This document shows, piece after piece, positions 51,030-60,640 of a stretch of 64,000 nt of DNA (position 1 is its first letter; each line of letters starts with the position of its first letter). The position numbers were made by a program, and so were the translations under genes. This DNA comes from Blastococcus saxobsidens (GTDB taxonomy: Bacteria > Actinomycetota > Actinomycetes > Mycobacteriales > Geodermatophilaceae): NCBI RefSeq assembly GCF_002938435.1, contig NZ_POQT01000006.1, positions 109,821 through 173,820 of the forward strand, in the 5' to 3' direction. The notes beneath the pieces were generated by a model. It was not told where the DNA came from and did no database searches. It saw only the letters and a list, made by a program, of their open reading frames with translations.

Positions 51030-52601
51030 TCAGGCGCGCACGCGGTCGCGCGGCCGCCGGCGGCGGGCGAAGAAGCGCTCGACCCGGCGCCACCGGTTCG
51101 GGGTCTTCTCCGGATCCATCACCTCCGACTCCGCGAGCGCCCGGTCGGCCGGCCCCAGCTCCGGCGGCTCGAAGGGCACCAGCGAGCGGCTCGTGGGCCG
51201 GCGCAGCCGCTCGATCCCCTGCACCAGCGACCCGGTGTCGGCGATCGCGGCCACGACCTCCTCGGGCGTGGCCCCGAGGTGCTCGGCCAGCAACCGGTCG
51301 CGGAAGCCGACGATGGTCGAGGCCAGGGCTTCGGCCCCCGGCCGCCCGTCCACCACCTCGATCGCCAGGTCGCACTCGGTGTCCAGGCCCATCGAGCGGT
51401 TGTTGACGTTGCCGGAGCCGATCCGCAGCAGACGGTCGTCGACGACCGTCACCTTGGCATGCACGTAGATGTGCTCGCGCTGCTCGGTCACGGGGGTGTA
51501 GAGGCGGAAGCGGTCGTGCACGTCGGCGTCCCGGACCATCTGCAGCAACCGGGCCCGAGCGGTGCCCATCGCCTTCTCCGAGAGCCAGCCGTCCGCGGTC
51601 TCCGGGTTGACCACGACCACGTCCGGTCCGTCGGGCTCGCGCAGCCGCTCGATGATCGCCTCGGCGATCCGGCGGCTGGCGAAGTACTGGCTCTCCACGT
51701 AGAGGGAACGGCGGGCCGCGGCGATGGAGGCCAGCCACAGCAGCTCGATCTCGTGCACCAGGGGCTCGCCGCCGTACTCGGGACGGGTCCGGGAGATCGC
51801 CACGTCGACGTCGGTGAACAGGGGCTCGACCTCGTCGGGCCAGCACTCCCGGGACTCCGGGAGCGGCTCCAGCCGCTCCCCCGTGCCGCTCTCCCACCTC
51901 TCCCGGGCGAGCTGGGCGACCGCCCGGGCGGCGGGTCCGGTCATGATGCTGGTCGCGTCGTGCCACGGCCCGGTCGCCCTGCCCGGACGCCGTCCGGACG
52001 CCGGACGGCGGCGGTGCGGGTTGCCATCGGCGTGGTCGGAGGTGTCCCAGCGGTCGGCGGTGATGTCGATGCCGCCGGCGAAGGCCAGGCAGTCGTCGAT
52101 GACCACGATCTTCTGGTGGTGCGCACCGCCCACCGGGTGATGGGCGTCCACGGCGAAGGTGAGCCGGTCGGGGGTGCGCCGGTCGAGGAGCACGATCGGC
52201 TTCAGCCCGCGGCCGAGCGCCCTGAGCATGCCGAGGTCCCACTGCAGGAGCCCGATCTCCAGCCCGGGGTTCTCCCGCACCGCCCGCCCGAGCACGGCGC
52301 CGAGCCGGTCGTCCCGCGGGCGGCCGCCGGCGAGGGGGTCCAGCCGGATCCGGGGATCGAAGTCCCAGCCGATGAAGAGCACCCGCCGCTGCGCCTGCAG
52401 CACGGCACGCTTGAGGGTGGCGAAGTAGCCGGCCGCGTCCACGAAGATCGCGAAGCGGTCGGCCCGCTCCAGCCGCCAGCAGGTCTCCCCCGGGATGAGC
52501 AGCGGGGCGCCCGGCTCCGGGCGCACCGCGCCGGTGGCGGCGCGCGCTCCGGTGCCCGGACCACTCTCGGGCTGGGGCGGGGCCCCGGCGGTGTCCGTCA
52601 C
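51030..52601 (-). CDS. Phospholipase D-family protein (cardiolipin synthase-like)
   Basis: A 523-residue protein with a GTG start at 52601. Two HKD motifs are present: GGAHHQKIVVIDD (about 170) and YVHAKVTVVDDRLLRIGSGN (about 385). The N-terminal RRVLFIGWDFDPRIRLDPL and the WERES-like RERWE segment are typical of PLD-family transphosphatidylases. No membrane helix is seen, so it is likely cytosolic or membrane-associated. It acts on phospholipid head groups (family knowledge). Confidence 0.9.
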   Translation of the reverse strand: MTDTAGAPPQPESGPGTGARAATGAVRPEPGAPLLIPGETCWRLERADRFAIFVDAAGYFATLKRAVLQAQRRVLFIGWDFDPRIRLDPLAGGRPRDDRLGAVLGRAVRENPGLEIGLLQWDLGMLRALGRGLKPIVLLDRRTPDRLTFAVDAHHPVGGAHHQKIVVIDDCLAFAGGIDITADRWDTSDHADGNPHRRRPASGRRPGRATGPWHDATSIMTGPAARAVAQLARERWESGTGERLEPLPESRECWPDEVEPLFTDVDVAISRTRPEYGGEPLVHEIELLWLASIAAARRSLYVESQYFASRRIAEAIIERLREPDGPDVVVVNPETADGWLSEKAMGTARARLLQMVRDADVHDRFRLYTPVTEQREHIYVHAKVTVVDDRLLRIGSGNVNNRSMGLDTECDLAIEVVDGRPGAEALASTIVGFRDRLLAEHLGATPEEVVAAIADTGSLVQGIERLRRPTSRSLVPFEPPELGPADRALAESEVMDPEKTPNRWRRVERFFARRRRPRDRVRA

Positions 52602-52683
52602 ACCGGTCAGTGTGCTCGGTGGGGTCGGAGGAGCCGGACGCCGACTCCCCCGCTCCACCCGATCGGGTCCGCGGCCGGGTGCC

Positions 52684-52787
52684 GGCGTGCGGGGCCCCGC
52701 TGTCGGGCGAAGCCCCCCCACCCGGCGTCCCGCGGCGTGCGGGGCCCCGCTGTCGGGCGAAGCCCCCCCACCCGGCGTCCCGCGGCG
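52684..52787. repeat. 50-bp tandem duplication
   Basis: Two adjacent copies of a 50-bp unit (copy starts 52684 and 52734) are identical, including CCGCTGTCGGGCGAAGCCCC; 2.1 copies in total. It lies in the gap between the phospholipase D and diacylglycerol-kinase-family genes. Each unit has a GGGGCCCC core and a GGGCGAAGCCC hairpin. Confidence 0.85.
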
Positions 52788-52811
52788 CGCGTGCACCGAC
52801 GGGCGGGTGGG

Positions 52812-53723
52812 TCAGCCGGGCACGAGCACCGACCAGGCGTGGCGCTCCGTCCGCCACGTCCGGCCGCGCACGTCCTCCTCGAGGTCGCCGTCCGCCACGA
52901 GGTCGACGGGACCGCCGCCGACGGTCACCTCGCGGCCGCGCACGACGAGGACGTCGTCGCGGTCGACGTGCCGCCCGGTGCTGAGGGCCGTCGCGAAGGC
53001 CGCCCGCGCGAGCGGACCCGTCGCGGTGGACACGACGACGTCGAGCAGCCCGTCGTCCACGAGCGCGTCCGGCGCCAGCGGGGTGGCCCCGCCGATGGTG
53101 GGCCCGTTGCACACCGCGGCCATCAGCACGTCCCGCGTCCCGTCCGGGGACCAGCCCGCCGTCGCGTGGCCGACCACCCGGCCGTCGACCTCCACGCGCA
53201 GCTTCCAGCCGGCGGTCGTCACACCGGCGATGGCGGCGCCCAGCGGGTAGGCCGCCGCCCCCAGCCGGCCCTTGAAGCGGACCGCCTCGGCCGACGCCCG
53301 GGCACCGGCGCCGAGGTGCACGGCGTTGACCACCAGGCCACCGGCCTCGTCCCGCAGGAGGTCCAGCGGTCGCCGCGCCCCGGTGAGGACGACGGCGGCG
53401 CTCTCGGACGGGTCCAGCGGCAGGCCGAGCGCCTGGGCCAGGTCGTTGCCCGTCCCGAGCGGGACGATCCCGAGGGGCTCGTCGGGGTCCAGGCCGCCCA
53501 CCGCGTCCAGCGCCGTGACGGCCGCGTGGACGGAACCGTCGCCACCGAGCACGACCAGCCGGCGGTCCCCCCGGCCCTCCACCGCCCGCAGCAGCTCGCC
53601 GGGATCGGCGGTCGCCGCGACCCGCACGTCGGCGCCCGAGCGGAGTGCGGTCAACGCCGTCGTCACCGACTCCTCGTCGGTGGTCCCCGCGGCCCGGTTC
53701 ACCACGACGAGCAGCTGGTCCAT
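52812..53723 (-). CDS. Diacylglycerol kinase-family lipid kinase
   Basis: A 303-residue protein: LLVVVNRAAGT at the start, LVVLGGDGSVHAAVTAL (GGDG nucleotide loop), GIVPLGTGNDLAQALGL and the C-terminal DALVDDGLLDVVV. These are diagnostic of the DagK/LCB5/YegS family, which phosphorylates diacylglycerol or related lipids. I place the start at ATG 53723. Next to the phospholipase D gene on the same strand, suggesting linked lipid turnover. Confidence 0.92.
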   Translation of the reverse strand: MDQLLVVVNRAAGTTDEESVTTALTALRSGADVRVAATADPGELLRAVEGRGDRRLVVLGGDGSVHAAVTALDAVGGLDPDEPLGIVPLGTGNDLAQALGLPLDPSESAAVVLTGARRPLDLLRDEAGGLVVNAVHLGAGARASAEAVRFKGRLGAAAYPLGAAIAGVTTAGWKLRVEVDGRVVGHATAGWSPDGTRDVLMAAVCNGPTIGGATPLAPDALVDDGLLDVVVSTATGPLARAAFATALSTGRHVDRDDVLVVRGREVTVGGGPVDLVADGDLEEDVRGRTWRTERHAWSVLVPG

Positions 53724-54181
53724 GGCAGAGGGCTCCGTTTCCCGCAGCCGGCGGCCACGCGTCGCGCAGTCTGCACGAGAGACCTCGCACCGGCCAGCAC
53801 GGCTCACTCTCCCGGCGGACGGGCCGCAGGCGGGGCGGCCGTCCTGGGTCGCCCCCCGGTCGCGCGTCCCGAGCGCGGCCCGCGCGCGCCGGAGCCACTA
53901 GGGTCCCGCCATGCCGTGCGCGCCCGGTCGCCCCGTCGCCTCCGCGGAGGCGGACCCGCTCGAGGGGCTGTCCCACGCCGGCCTCGCTCGGTCCCGTGCG
54001 GGCCGCCGGCCGACGACGGGCCCGGCCCGGGTGCCCGTCGACCGGCACATACGCGCCCGCCGGCCGGGGGAGATCGTCCTCCCCCCGTCCCCGGAGGCCG
54101 CCGCGCACGTCCCGGGGCATGCTGCTGCGACAGCACCGTCCCCGGTCCGAGTTCGATGGTTCCGAACGAGAAGGTGAGTTT
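53724..54181. other. Non-coding region upstream of PEP carboxykinase
   Basis: About 460 bases without a convincing gene; an 88-codon frame at 53911-54177 has no recognisable features. GTTCG (54151-54155) and CGAAC (54163-54167) form a small inverted repeat just before the carboxykinase start and could be regulatory. Confidence 0.4.
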
Positions 54182-56026
54182 GTGATCGACGTCGATTCCG
54201 CGCTCCGGGCAGCGGGGCTGGAGAACAGCCATGTCCGGGACTACGTGCGCCACTGGGCCGAGCTGACCGGCGCGGAGCGGGTCGAGGTGGTGAACGCCTC
54301 CGACGACGACCGCCTGATCCGTGAGGCGCTCGAGGCCGGCGAACTCCTCCCCGCCGGCGAGGGCCGCTACTACTCGCGCAGCCATCCGAGGGACACGGCG
54401 CGCTCGGAGGAGCGCACGGTCGTGGCGACGAACGACCCCGAGGACAAGGGCGAGTACAACAACTGGCGCCCGGCGTCGGAGATGCGGCCGATGCTCGAGG
54501 AGCGGATGGCCGGCAAGTCCGCGGGCAAGACGATGTACGTCGTCCCCTACCTGATGGCCCCGCCCGGCTCCCCGCTCCAGGCGTTCGCCACCGGCGTCGA
54601 GCTCACGGACACGCGCACGGTCGTGCTGCACATGATCCGGATGGCGCGGGTGGGCGTGCAGTACGTCAACGAGCTCGCCGACCAGGACTACTTCGTCCGC
54701 GGGGTGCACGTCACCGGCGACCTGGACGACCTGGGCCAGGGCACCGCCGAGGACCAGCGCTGGTTCGTCACGCTCGCCGACGAGCGCACGATCCTGCACT
54801 ACGGCTCGTCCTACGGCGGCAACGCGCTGCTGGGCAAGATCGCCCACGGCCTGCGCCAGGCGACCTACGACGGCTGGGCCTCGGGCACGTTCCTCGCCGA
54901 GCAGTTCCTGCTGCTCGGCATCACCGACAACGAGACCGGCCGGACCTACCACATCTGCGGTGGCATGCCGAGCGCGTCGGGCAAGACGAACCTGGCCATG
55001 ATCCTGGCGCCCGACGCCCTCGGTGACCGGTACCAGGTGCACTTCTACGGCGACGACATCGCCTGGCTGCGGGTCGACGAGGAGGACGGCCGCGTCTACG
55101 CGATCAACCCCGAGTACGGGGCCTTCGGCGTCGCCAAGGACACCAACGAGGTCACCAACCCGACGGCCGTCGAGGCGGTCGCCGAAGGCACCGGGACGAT
55201 CTTCACCAACGTCGCCTACAACGAGCACACGCAGGACCTCTGGTGGGAGGGCAGGACCAAGAACCCGCCCGCCGATGCCTCGGGCTGGCGCGACTGGAAG
55301 GGCGCGCTGATCTCGGAGCGGTCGGAGGCCGAGAGGGACGAGCCCTGGGCGCATCCGAACAGCCGCTTCACCACGACGCTGGCCAACATCCCGAACATCG
55401 CGCCGGACTACGAGAACCCGAAGGGCGTGCCGGTCGACGCGATCATCTTCGGGGGGCGCACCCGTGACCGGGAGCCGCTCGTCCGCGCGATCACCGATCT
55501 GGCCGAGGGCGTCTACGACGGCCTCACCCTGGGCGCGGAGGCGACCTTCGCCGCCGAGGGCACCGAGGGCGTGCTGCGGTACGACCCGATGTCGATGCGG
55601 CCGTTCATGGCCTACTCCGAGGGCGCCTACGCCGCGCACTGGCTGAAGATCATCGGTTCCGCGGAGGACCAGCCGATCTTCGCCCACGTGAACTGGTTCC
55701 AGCGGGGCGACGACGGCCGCTTCCTCTGGCCGGGATACCGGGACAACCTGCGCCCGCTGCTGTGGCTGATGCAGCTGCGCAACGGCGAGGTCACCGGCCG
55801 GCAGACCCCCGTCGGCGTCGTCCCGACCAAGGAGGAGCTCCAGCTCGAGGGCATGGACGACCTGCGCCCGGACGACCTCGACACGATCCTGTCCATCGAC
55901 ATCCGTCGCTGGCAGCAGGAGATGGCGCACCGCGAGCAGCACCTCTCGCAGTTCCGCGACATGCCGGAGGCGATCTGGGCGGCGCACCGCCGCGTCTCCG
56001 CGGCTCTCGACGCGCAGGGGTCCTGA
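54182..56026 (+). CDS. pckG: Phosphoenolpyruvate carboxykinase (GTP)
   Basis: A 614-residue protein, the normal length. The GTG at 54182 has AGAAGG upstream. It shows YNNWRP, GSSYGGNALLGKI, the P-loop GGMPSASGKTNLAM, HFYGDDIAWLRVD, INPEYGAFGVA and FGGRTRDREPLV. It converts oxaloacetate to PEP with GTP in gluconeogenesis. The family signature is FPSACGKTN with a reactive Cys; here that Cys is Ser (PSASGKTN). Confidence 0.95.
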   Translation: MIDVDSALRAAGLENSHVRDYVRHWAELTGAERVEVVNASDDDRLIREALEAGELLPAGEGRYYSRSHPRDTARSEERTVVATNDPEDKGEYNNWRPASEMRPMLEERMAGKSAGKTMYVVPYLMAPPGSPLQAFATGVELTDTRTVVLHMIRMARVGVQYVNELADQDYFVRGVHVTGDLDDLGQGTAEDQRWFVTLADERTILHYGSSYGGNALLGKIAHGLRQATYDGWASGTFLAEQFLLLGITDNETGRTYHICGGMPSASGKTNLAMILAPDALGDRYQVHFYGDDIAWLRVDEEDGRVYAINPEYGAFGVAKDTNEVTNPTAVEAVAEGTGTIFTNVAYNEHTQDLWWEGRTKNPPADASGWRDWKGALISERSEAERDEPWAHPNSRFTTTLANIPNIAPDYENPKGVPVDAIIFGGRTRDREPLVRAITDLAEGVYDGLTLGAEATFAAEGTEGVLRYDPMSMRPFMAYSEGAYAAHWLKIIGSAEDQPIFAHVNWFQRGDDGRFLWPGYRDNLRPLLWLMQLRNGEVTGRQTPVGVVPTKEELQLEGMDDLRPDDLDTILSIDIRRWQQEMAHREQHLSQFRDMPEAIWAAHRRVSAALDAQGS

Positions 56027-56111
56027 CCCCGCTCGCCCAACGGGCCTCCGTGCGGGGCAGCACCCCGCACGGAGGCTCGCCGTCGCGACCAGAAGGAAGG
56101 CGGACCCCGCC

Positions 56112-57629
56112 ATGAGCACTCCTCCTCCCCCGGGGCTGCTGGACGCGTTCGGCGCCTACGAGTCCGCGTTGCTGGCCGACGACGTCAGCACGCTGGACCT
56201 GCTCTCCGCGCCCGGGGACGGGACGGTCCGCGCCGACGCCGAGGGCGTCCTGGTCGGGCACGAGGCGATCGCGGCGGTCCGTGCCGCGCGCGGCGGCGCC
56301 CCGCTGCGCACCGTCGTGCGCAGGCACGTCCAGGTGATCGACGCCGAGCACGCCCTGGTGGTGGCGGAGACCGAGCCGGCCGGCGGTGGGCGCGGCGTGC
56401 AGACCCAGCTCTGGCAACGCTTCCCCGGGGAATCCGAGCACGGCGGCTGGAAGGTCACCGCTGAACACGTCTCCGAGCCGCCGCCGGCCATCGACGCCCG
56501 GATCTGGCGGATCGTCGGCGAGCCGCTCGTCCCGCCGACCGCGGACGGTCCGCTGACCGGGCAGACCGTGGCGGTCAAGGACCTGTACGCCGTCGCCGGC
56601 CACCCGATCGGCGCAGGGAACCCCGCGTGGCTGGTGGGCGCCCGGCCCGAGCCGGCGCACGCCGCCGTCGTGGCCCGGCTGCTGGCCGCCGGGGCCTCCC
56701 TGCGCGGGATCGCGCGCACGGACGAGCTGGCCTACTCGCTGGGCGGCACCAACCCCCACTACGGCACGCCCCCGAACCCCGGGGCCCCGCACCGCATCCC
56801 GGGTGGCTCCTCCAGCGGCAGCGCCAGCGCGGTCGCCCTCGGCCAGGCCACCATCGGCCTGGGCACCGACACGGCCGGATCGATCCGTGTGCCGGCCGCC
56901 TACCAGGGGCTGTACGGGATCCGCACCACGCACGACCTGGTCGACCGCACCGGGCTGGTCCCGCTCGCCCCGGACTTCGACGCGGTCGGCTGGCTGGCCC
57001 GGTCGGCGGAGGTGCTGCAGGCCGTCGGTGGCGTGCTCCTGCCCCCCGGGTCGCCCGGCGGCAGCGACGAGCTGGTGTTCGTGCCCGAGCTGGTCGGCCT
57101 CGCTGATGCCGACGTGGAGGACGCCGTGCTGGCGTGGATGTCGGCGCGCGGGGCGACCAGCCTCCACGCGCCGATCGGCGATCTCGAGGAATGGCGCGAG
57201 GCGTTCCAGACCTGGCAGGCCTACCAGGCCTGGGAGTCGCACGGCGGCTGGCTCCGGGGCGACCTGGACGTGCTCGGGGTCGACGTGCGGTCCCGGTTCG
57301 CGCACGGGGCGACGATCAGCCCCGACGACGCCGAGCGCGCCCGGCAGGTGGTGCGGCGAGCCGGCGCTCGGTTGCGCGACCTGGTCGGCCACCGGGTGCT
57401 CGTGCTGCCGAGCGCACCGTCGGTGGCGGCGCCCGTCGCCACCGGCCTCAGCCTGGAGGGGCGCACAGCGACCGTCCGGCTCACCTGCCTGGCCGCGCTG
57501 GCCGGCCTGCCCGCGGTCGGCATCCCGGCCAGCACCGCTGAGGGGCTACCCGTGGGCGTCTGCCTCCTCGCCGCTCCCGGCCGCGACCGGGACCTGCTGG
57601 CCCTCGCCGCCGGGACCGTGCGCCCCTGA
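56112..57629 (+). CDS. AtzH-like domain fused to an amidase
   Basis: A 505-residue protein. Residues about 1-125 are an AtzH/SnoaL-like barrel (LLDAFGAYESALLADDVSTL DLL, VGHEAIAAVRAARGG). Residues about 135-500 are an amidase-signature enzyme: catalytic Lys in VAVKDLYAVAG, IPGGSSSGSASAVALG and GTDTAGSIRVPAAYQG, carrying the two Ser of the Ser-cisSer-Lys triad. AtzH and AtzE are separate subunits in the cyanuric-acid (atrazine) pathway; here they are in one chain. Likely substrate is a small amide or urea-type compound. Confidence 0.9.
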   Translation: MSTPPPPGLLDAFGAYESALLADDVSTLDLLSAPGDGTVRADAEGVLVGHEAIAAVRAARGGAPLRTVVRRHVQVIDAEHALVVAETEPAGGGRGVQTQLWQRFPGESEHGGWKVTAEHVSEPPPAIDARIWRIVGEPLVPPTADGPLTGQTVAVKDLYAVAGHPIGAGNPAWLVGARPEPAHAAVVARLLAAGASLRGIARTDELAYSLGGTNPHYGTPPNPGAPHRIPGGSSSGSASAVALGQATIGLGTDTAGSIRVPAAYQGLYGIRTTHDLVDRTGLVPLAPDFDAVGWLARSAEVLQAVGGVLLPPGSPGGSDELVFVPELVGLADADVEDAVLAWMSARGATSLHAPIGDLEEWREAFQTWQAYQAWESHGGWLRGDLDVLGVDVRSRFAHGATISPDDAERARQVVRRAGARLRDLVGHRVLVLPSAPSVAAPVATGLSLEGRTATVRLTCLAALAGLPAVGIPASTAEGLPVGVCLLAAPGRDRDLLALAAGTVRP

Positions 57630-57699
57630 CACGGGATCGACGCCCCGGGGCAGCCGGCTCCCGAGCTCGGATCCCCGCCCGGATCCGGGCGGGAGCACC

Positions 57700-59109
57700 T
57701 CAGCGACCGCGGGCCGCCCGTATCCGCGATTCGGCGTCCGCCCCCGGTCCGACCGACGGCAGGCGCAGCACGAAGACCAGACCGAGCGCCCACCAGACGG
57801 CCAGGATCACCCACTCGTACGGCCAGACCAGGGCGGCCGGCATGCCGGGCATGAACAGCACCCCGAGGGCCGTCGCGAGCACCGCCGCCAGGACGCCGGT
57901 CACCGTGCCGCCGGGTGCGCGGAACGGTCGGCTCATGTCGGGTTCCCGGCGCCGGAGCACCAGGAAGCTGACCGCCACCATCACGTAGGCCACGATGATG
58001 CTCAGCCCGCCGGCGTCGACCATCCACACCAGCGTCTGCCGGCCGAACAGCGGCGCGATCATCGACAGGCCCCCGATGAAGAGCAGGGCGTTGCCGGGCG
58101 TCCGGAACCTCGGGTGCAGCCGCCCGAACCAGGCAGGCAGCATCCCCGACTGGGCCAGCGCGTAGACCAGCCGGCTGGCGCCGATGAGGAAGCCGTTCCA
58201 CGAGGTCAGGATGCCGGCGATACCGCCGATGACCAGAACCTTGCCCATCAGGTCGCTGCCCCACAACGCCGCCATGCCGTCGGCGGCGGCCAGGTCGGAC
58301 GCGGCGAGCTCGCCGGCCGGCAGGGCCGATCCGACCGTCAGCATGATGAGGACGTACCAGCCGACGGCCATGGCGACCGACAGCAGGAGGAGCTGGCCGA
58401 TCTGCCGGTAGTTGAGGTCGATCTCCTCGGCCGACTGCGGGATGACGTCGAAGCCGACGAAGAGGAACGGCGTCGCGACCAGCACCGTGATGAGGCCGGC
58501 CACTCCCCCGTTGAACAGCGGCTGCATGTTCTGCGTGTCCCCGCCGACGAAGCTCCCCGTCACCAGGGCCAGGCCGACCGCCAGGAGGAACAGGACGGCC
58601 ACGGACTGGAAGACCGCGGCGGGGCGCACCCCGACGTAGTTGAGCGCGGTCATCACCGCGGCGGCGATGACCCCGACGGCGACCCAGCTGGCGTACACGT
58701 CGTAACCGGCCACCGTCCACAGCCGCCCGACGAGCATGTCCGGGAAGAGGTACAGCATCGTCTGGGGCAGCGCGACCGCCTCGAACGCGACGACGGAGAC
58801 GTACCCGAGGACCAGCGCCCACGAGGTCACGAACGCCGGCCGGCTGCCCATCGCGCGCAGCACGTAGTTGTGCTCCCCGCCCACGTGCGGCATCGCGGAC
58901 ACCAGTTCGGCGTAGGTCAGCCCGACCAGCGCCACGACCACGCCACCGATGACGAAGGCGAGGGCCGCGCCGAGCGTGCCGGCGCCCTCCAGGAAGCCGC
59001 CGGTCAGCACGATCCAGCCGAAGCCGATCATGGCGCCGAAGGCGACCGCCAGCACGTCCCACCGGCCCAGGGTGCGGATGAAGCCGTCGCGCTCCAGGTT
59101 CGTCGTCAT
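57700..59109 (-). CDS. APC-family amino acid/amine permease
   Basis: A 469-residue protein with about twelve helices; ATG at 59109 with GAGAGGG upstream. The start of helix 1 reads DVLAVAFGAMIGFGWIVLTGGFLEGAG, a substrate-binding GxG-type break, and later FVGFDVIPQSAEEIDLNYRQIG (the conserved FxGFE-like loop). Convergent with the amidase gene, 70 bases apart; it could supply the amidase substrate, but this is only positional. Confidence 0.9.
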   Translation of the reverse strand: MTTNLERDGFIRTLGRWDVLAVAFGAMIGFGWIVLTGGFLEGAGTLGAALAFVIGGVVVALVGLTYAELVSAMPHVGGEHNYVLRAMGSRPAFVTSWALVLGYVSVVAFEAVALPQTMLYLFPDMLVGRLWTVAGYDVYASWVAVGVIAAAVMTALNYVGVRPAAVFQSVAVLFLLAVGLALVTGSFVGGDTQNMQPLFNGGVAGLITVLVATPFLFVGFDVIPQSAEEIDLNYRQIGQLLLLSVAMAVGWYVLIMLTVGSALPAGELAASDLAAADGMAALWGSDLMGKVLVIGGIAGILTSWNGFLIGASRLVYALAQSGMLPAWFGRLHPRFRTPGNALLFIGGLSMIAPLFGRQTLVWMVDAGGLSIIVAYVMVAVSFLVLRRREPDMSRPFRAPGGTVTGVLAAVLATALGVLFMPGMPAALVWPYEWVILAVWWALGLVFVLRLPSVGPGADAESRIRAARGR

Positions 59110-59221
59110 CGCAACCCTCTCGTCGAGGCCCGACACCGGCGGGGAATCCGTCGGGCGGAGGGATCATCGCCTGCCGGAGCTCCGAGGGCACGGCGGATCC
59201 GCGCGCCTCCTCGACTTCCCG

Positions 59222-60589
59222 TCACGACTCCCGGACGGCAGCGACCGGCGGCCGGACCCGGCGCGGCCCCCGTGCACGCACCCGGGCCGAGGCGGGCCGG
59301 GCGATGAACCCGCCGAGGATCACCCCGGCGGCCAGGGCCAGGCCGATCGTGGTGGCCTGGCTCAGCAGCACCAGGCCCATCGCGGTGTTGCCGTCGGCGA
59401 GCAGCAGCATGCCGCGGTAGATGGTCAACCCCGGGAGCAGCGGGATGATGCCGGCGGCGACGTAGATCAGCGGTGACGCCTTCTGCCGGCGGGCGAACAG
59501 GTAGGCACCGGCGCCCACCAGGACCGCGGCCACGCCCGTCGCCAGCGCCGGGTCCAGCCCGAGCTCGTCCAGCCCCCGGAAGGCACCCCAGCCCACCCCA
59601 GCGGCGAGGCCCGCCGCCGGCAGGGTCCGCCGGGGGGCGTAGTTGGCCCCCGCCGCCGCCGCGGCCGCCAGGACCGCCGCGGCCAGCTGGACCGGCACGT
59701 CGCCCCACCCGGTCGACGGCGCCTGGCTGACGGCCAGGGGTACCGACAGCCGATCGGCGAGCGAGAGCACCGCCGCGACCCCGGTCACGATCCCCGCGGT
59801 CAGCACGAAGACCTCGAAGGCCCGTGCGGTCGCGGTCAGCAGGAAGCCGTTGATGGCGTCCTGCACCGCACCGACGAGCGTGATGCCCGGCAGCAGCAGC
59901 ACGATCCCGCTGGCCACGATGAGCGACGGCCGGAGGTCCAGGTCCGCGACCAGCACCAGCATCGCCACGGTCGTGGCGATCGCCGCTCCCACGGTGTTGG
60001 CGTAGAAGTCCGGCAGCAGCCGCGCCGTCAGCGCACCCGTCGTCCGGTCGACCACCACCGTGGTGAGGAACGCGATCACGGTCACGAGCACGCCGGCGCC
60101 CAGCAGCACGGCGACCGCGGCCGCCAGCACGGCGCGGAACCCCGTCACCACCCACCGCCGGTAGGGGTGCCGGCGCGTGCGGATGCCGTCCAGGCGCTCG
60201 ATGGCCTCCGCCGGGGTGACCCGCCGGGAGACGATGTCGTCCACCATGTTGTGGACCTCGGTCACTCGGGTGTAGTCCGGCGTCCGCTGCTCGACGAGCC
60301 GGACGCTGGTGACCGGGGCGACGTCGGGTGCCCGGACGTAGGACAGCGTGATCGACGTGAACGTCACCTCGCAGACCACGTACGGCAGTCCGCAGGCCCG
60401 GGTGATCGCGACCGTCATCGCCGTCACCTCCGAGGCCGCCTCACCCCCGGACAGGAGAACCTCGCCCGCACGCAGGGCGAAGTCCAGGATGCGGTAGGCC
60501 TGGCGCTCGTCCGGCTCGGGGAGGTGGACGGGCTCCGTGGACGCCGTCGGGACAGGACGGGGCGCAGCCCTGCGACGGCCAGCGATCAC
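59222..60589 (-). CDS. ThrE-type threonine/serine exporter family protein
   Basis: A 455-residue protein. The N-terminal soluble domain (ILDFALRAGEVLLSGGEAAS, YTRVTEVHNMVDDIVSRRV) and about ten C-terminal helices (ThrE plus ThrE_2 halves) are characteristic. GITLVGAVQDAINGFLLTATAR and IIPLLPGLTIYRGML are conserved. Exports small amino acids or peptides by proton motive force. Single gene. Confidence 0.92.
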   Translation of the reverse strand: MIAGRRRAAPRPVPTASTEPVHLPEPDERQAYRILDFALRAGEVLLSGGEAASEVTAMTVAITRACGLPYVVCEVTFTSITLSYVRAPDVAPVTSVRLVEQRTPDYTRVTEVHNMVDDIVSRRVTPAEAIERLDGIRTRRHPYRRWVVTGFRAVLAAAVAVLLGAGVLVTVIAFLTTVVVDRTTGALTARLLPDFYANTVGAAIATTVAMLVLVADLDLRPSLIVASGIVLLLPGITLVGAVQDAINGFLLTATARAFEVFVLTAGIVTGVAAVLSLADRLSVPLAVSQAPSTGWGDVPVQLAAAVLAAAAAAGANYAPRRTLPAAGLAAGVGWGAFRGLDELGLDPALATGVAAVLVGAGAYLFARRQKASPLIYVAAGIIPLLPGLTIYRGMLLLADGNTAMGLVLLSQATTIGLALAAGVILGGFIARPASARVRARGPRRVRPPVAAVRES

Positions 60590-60640
60590 CGGATCTCCTC
60601 GCGTGCTCGTTCCTCGACCGTCCCAGGGGCCCCGGGCCGG

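Noticed and set aside
53911..54177. 88-codon open frame before PEP carboxykinase
   Set aside because: The translation is Arg/Pro/Ala-rich without recognisable motif, and long spurious frames are common at this GC content.
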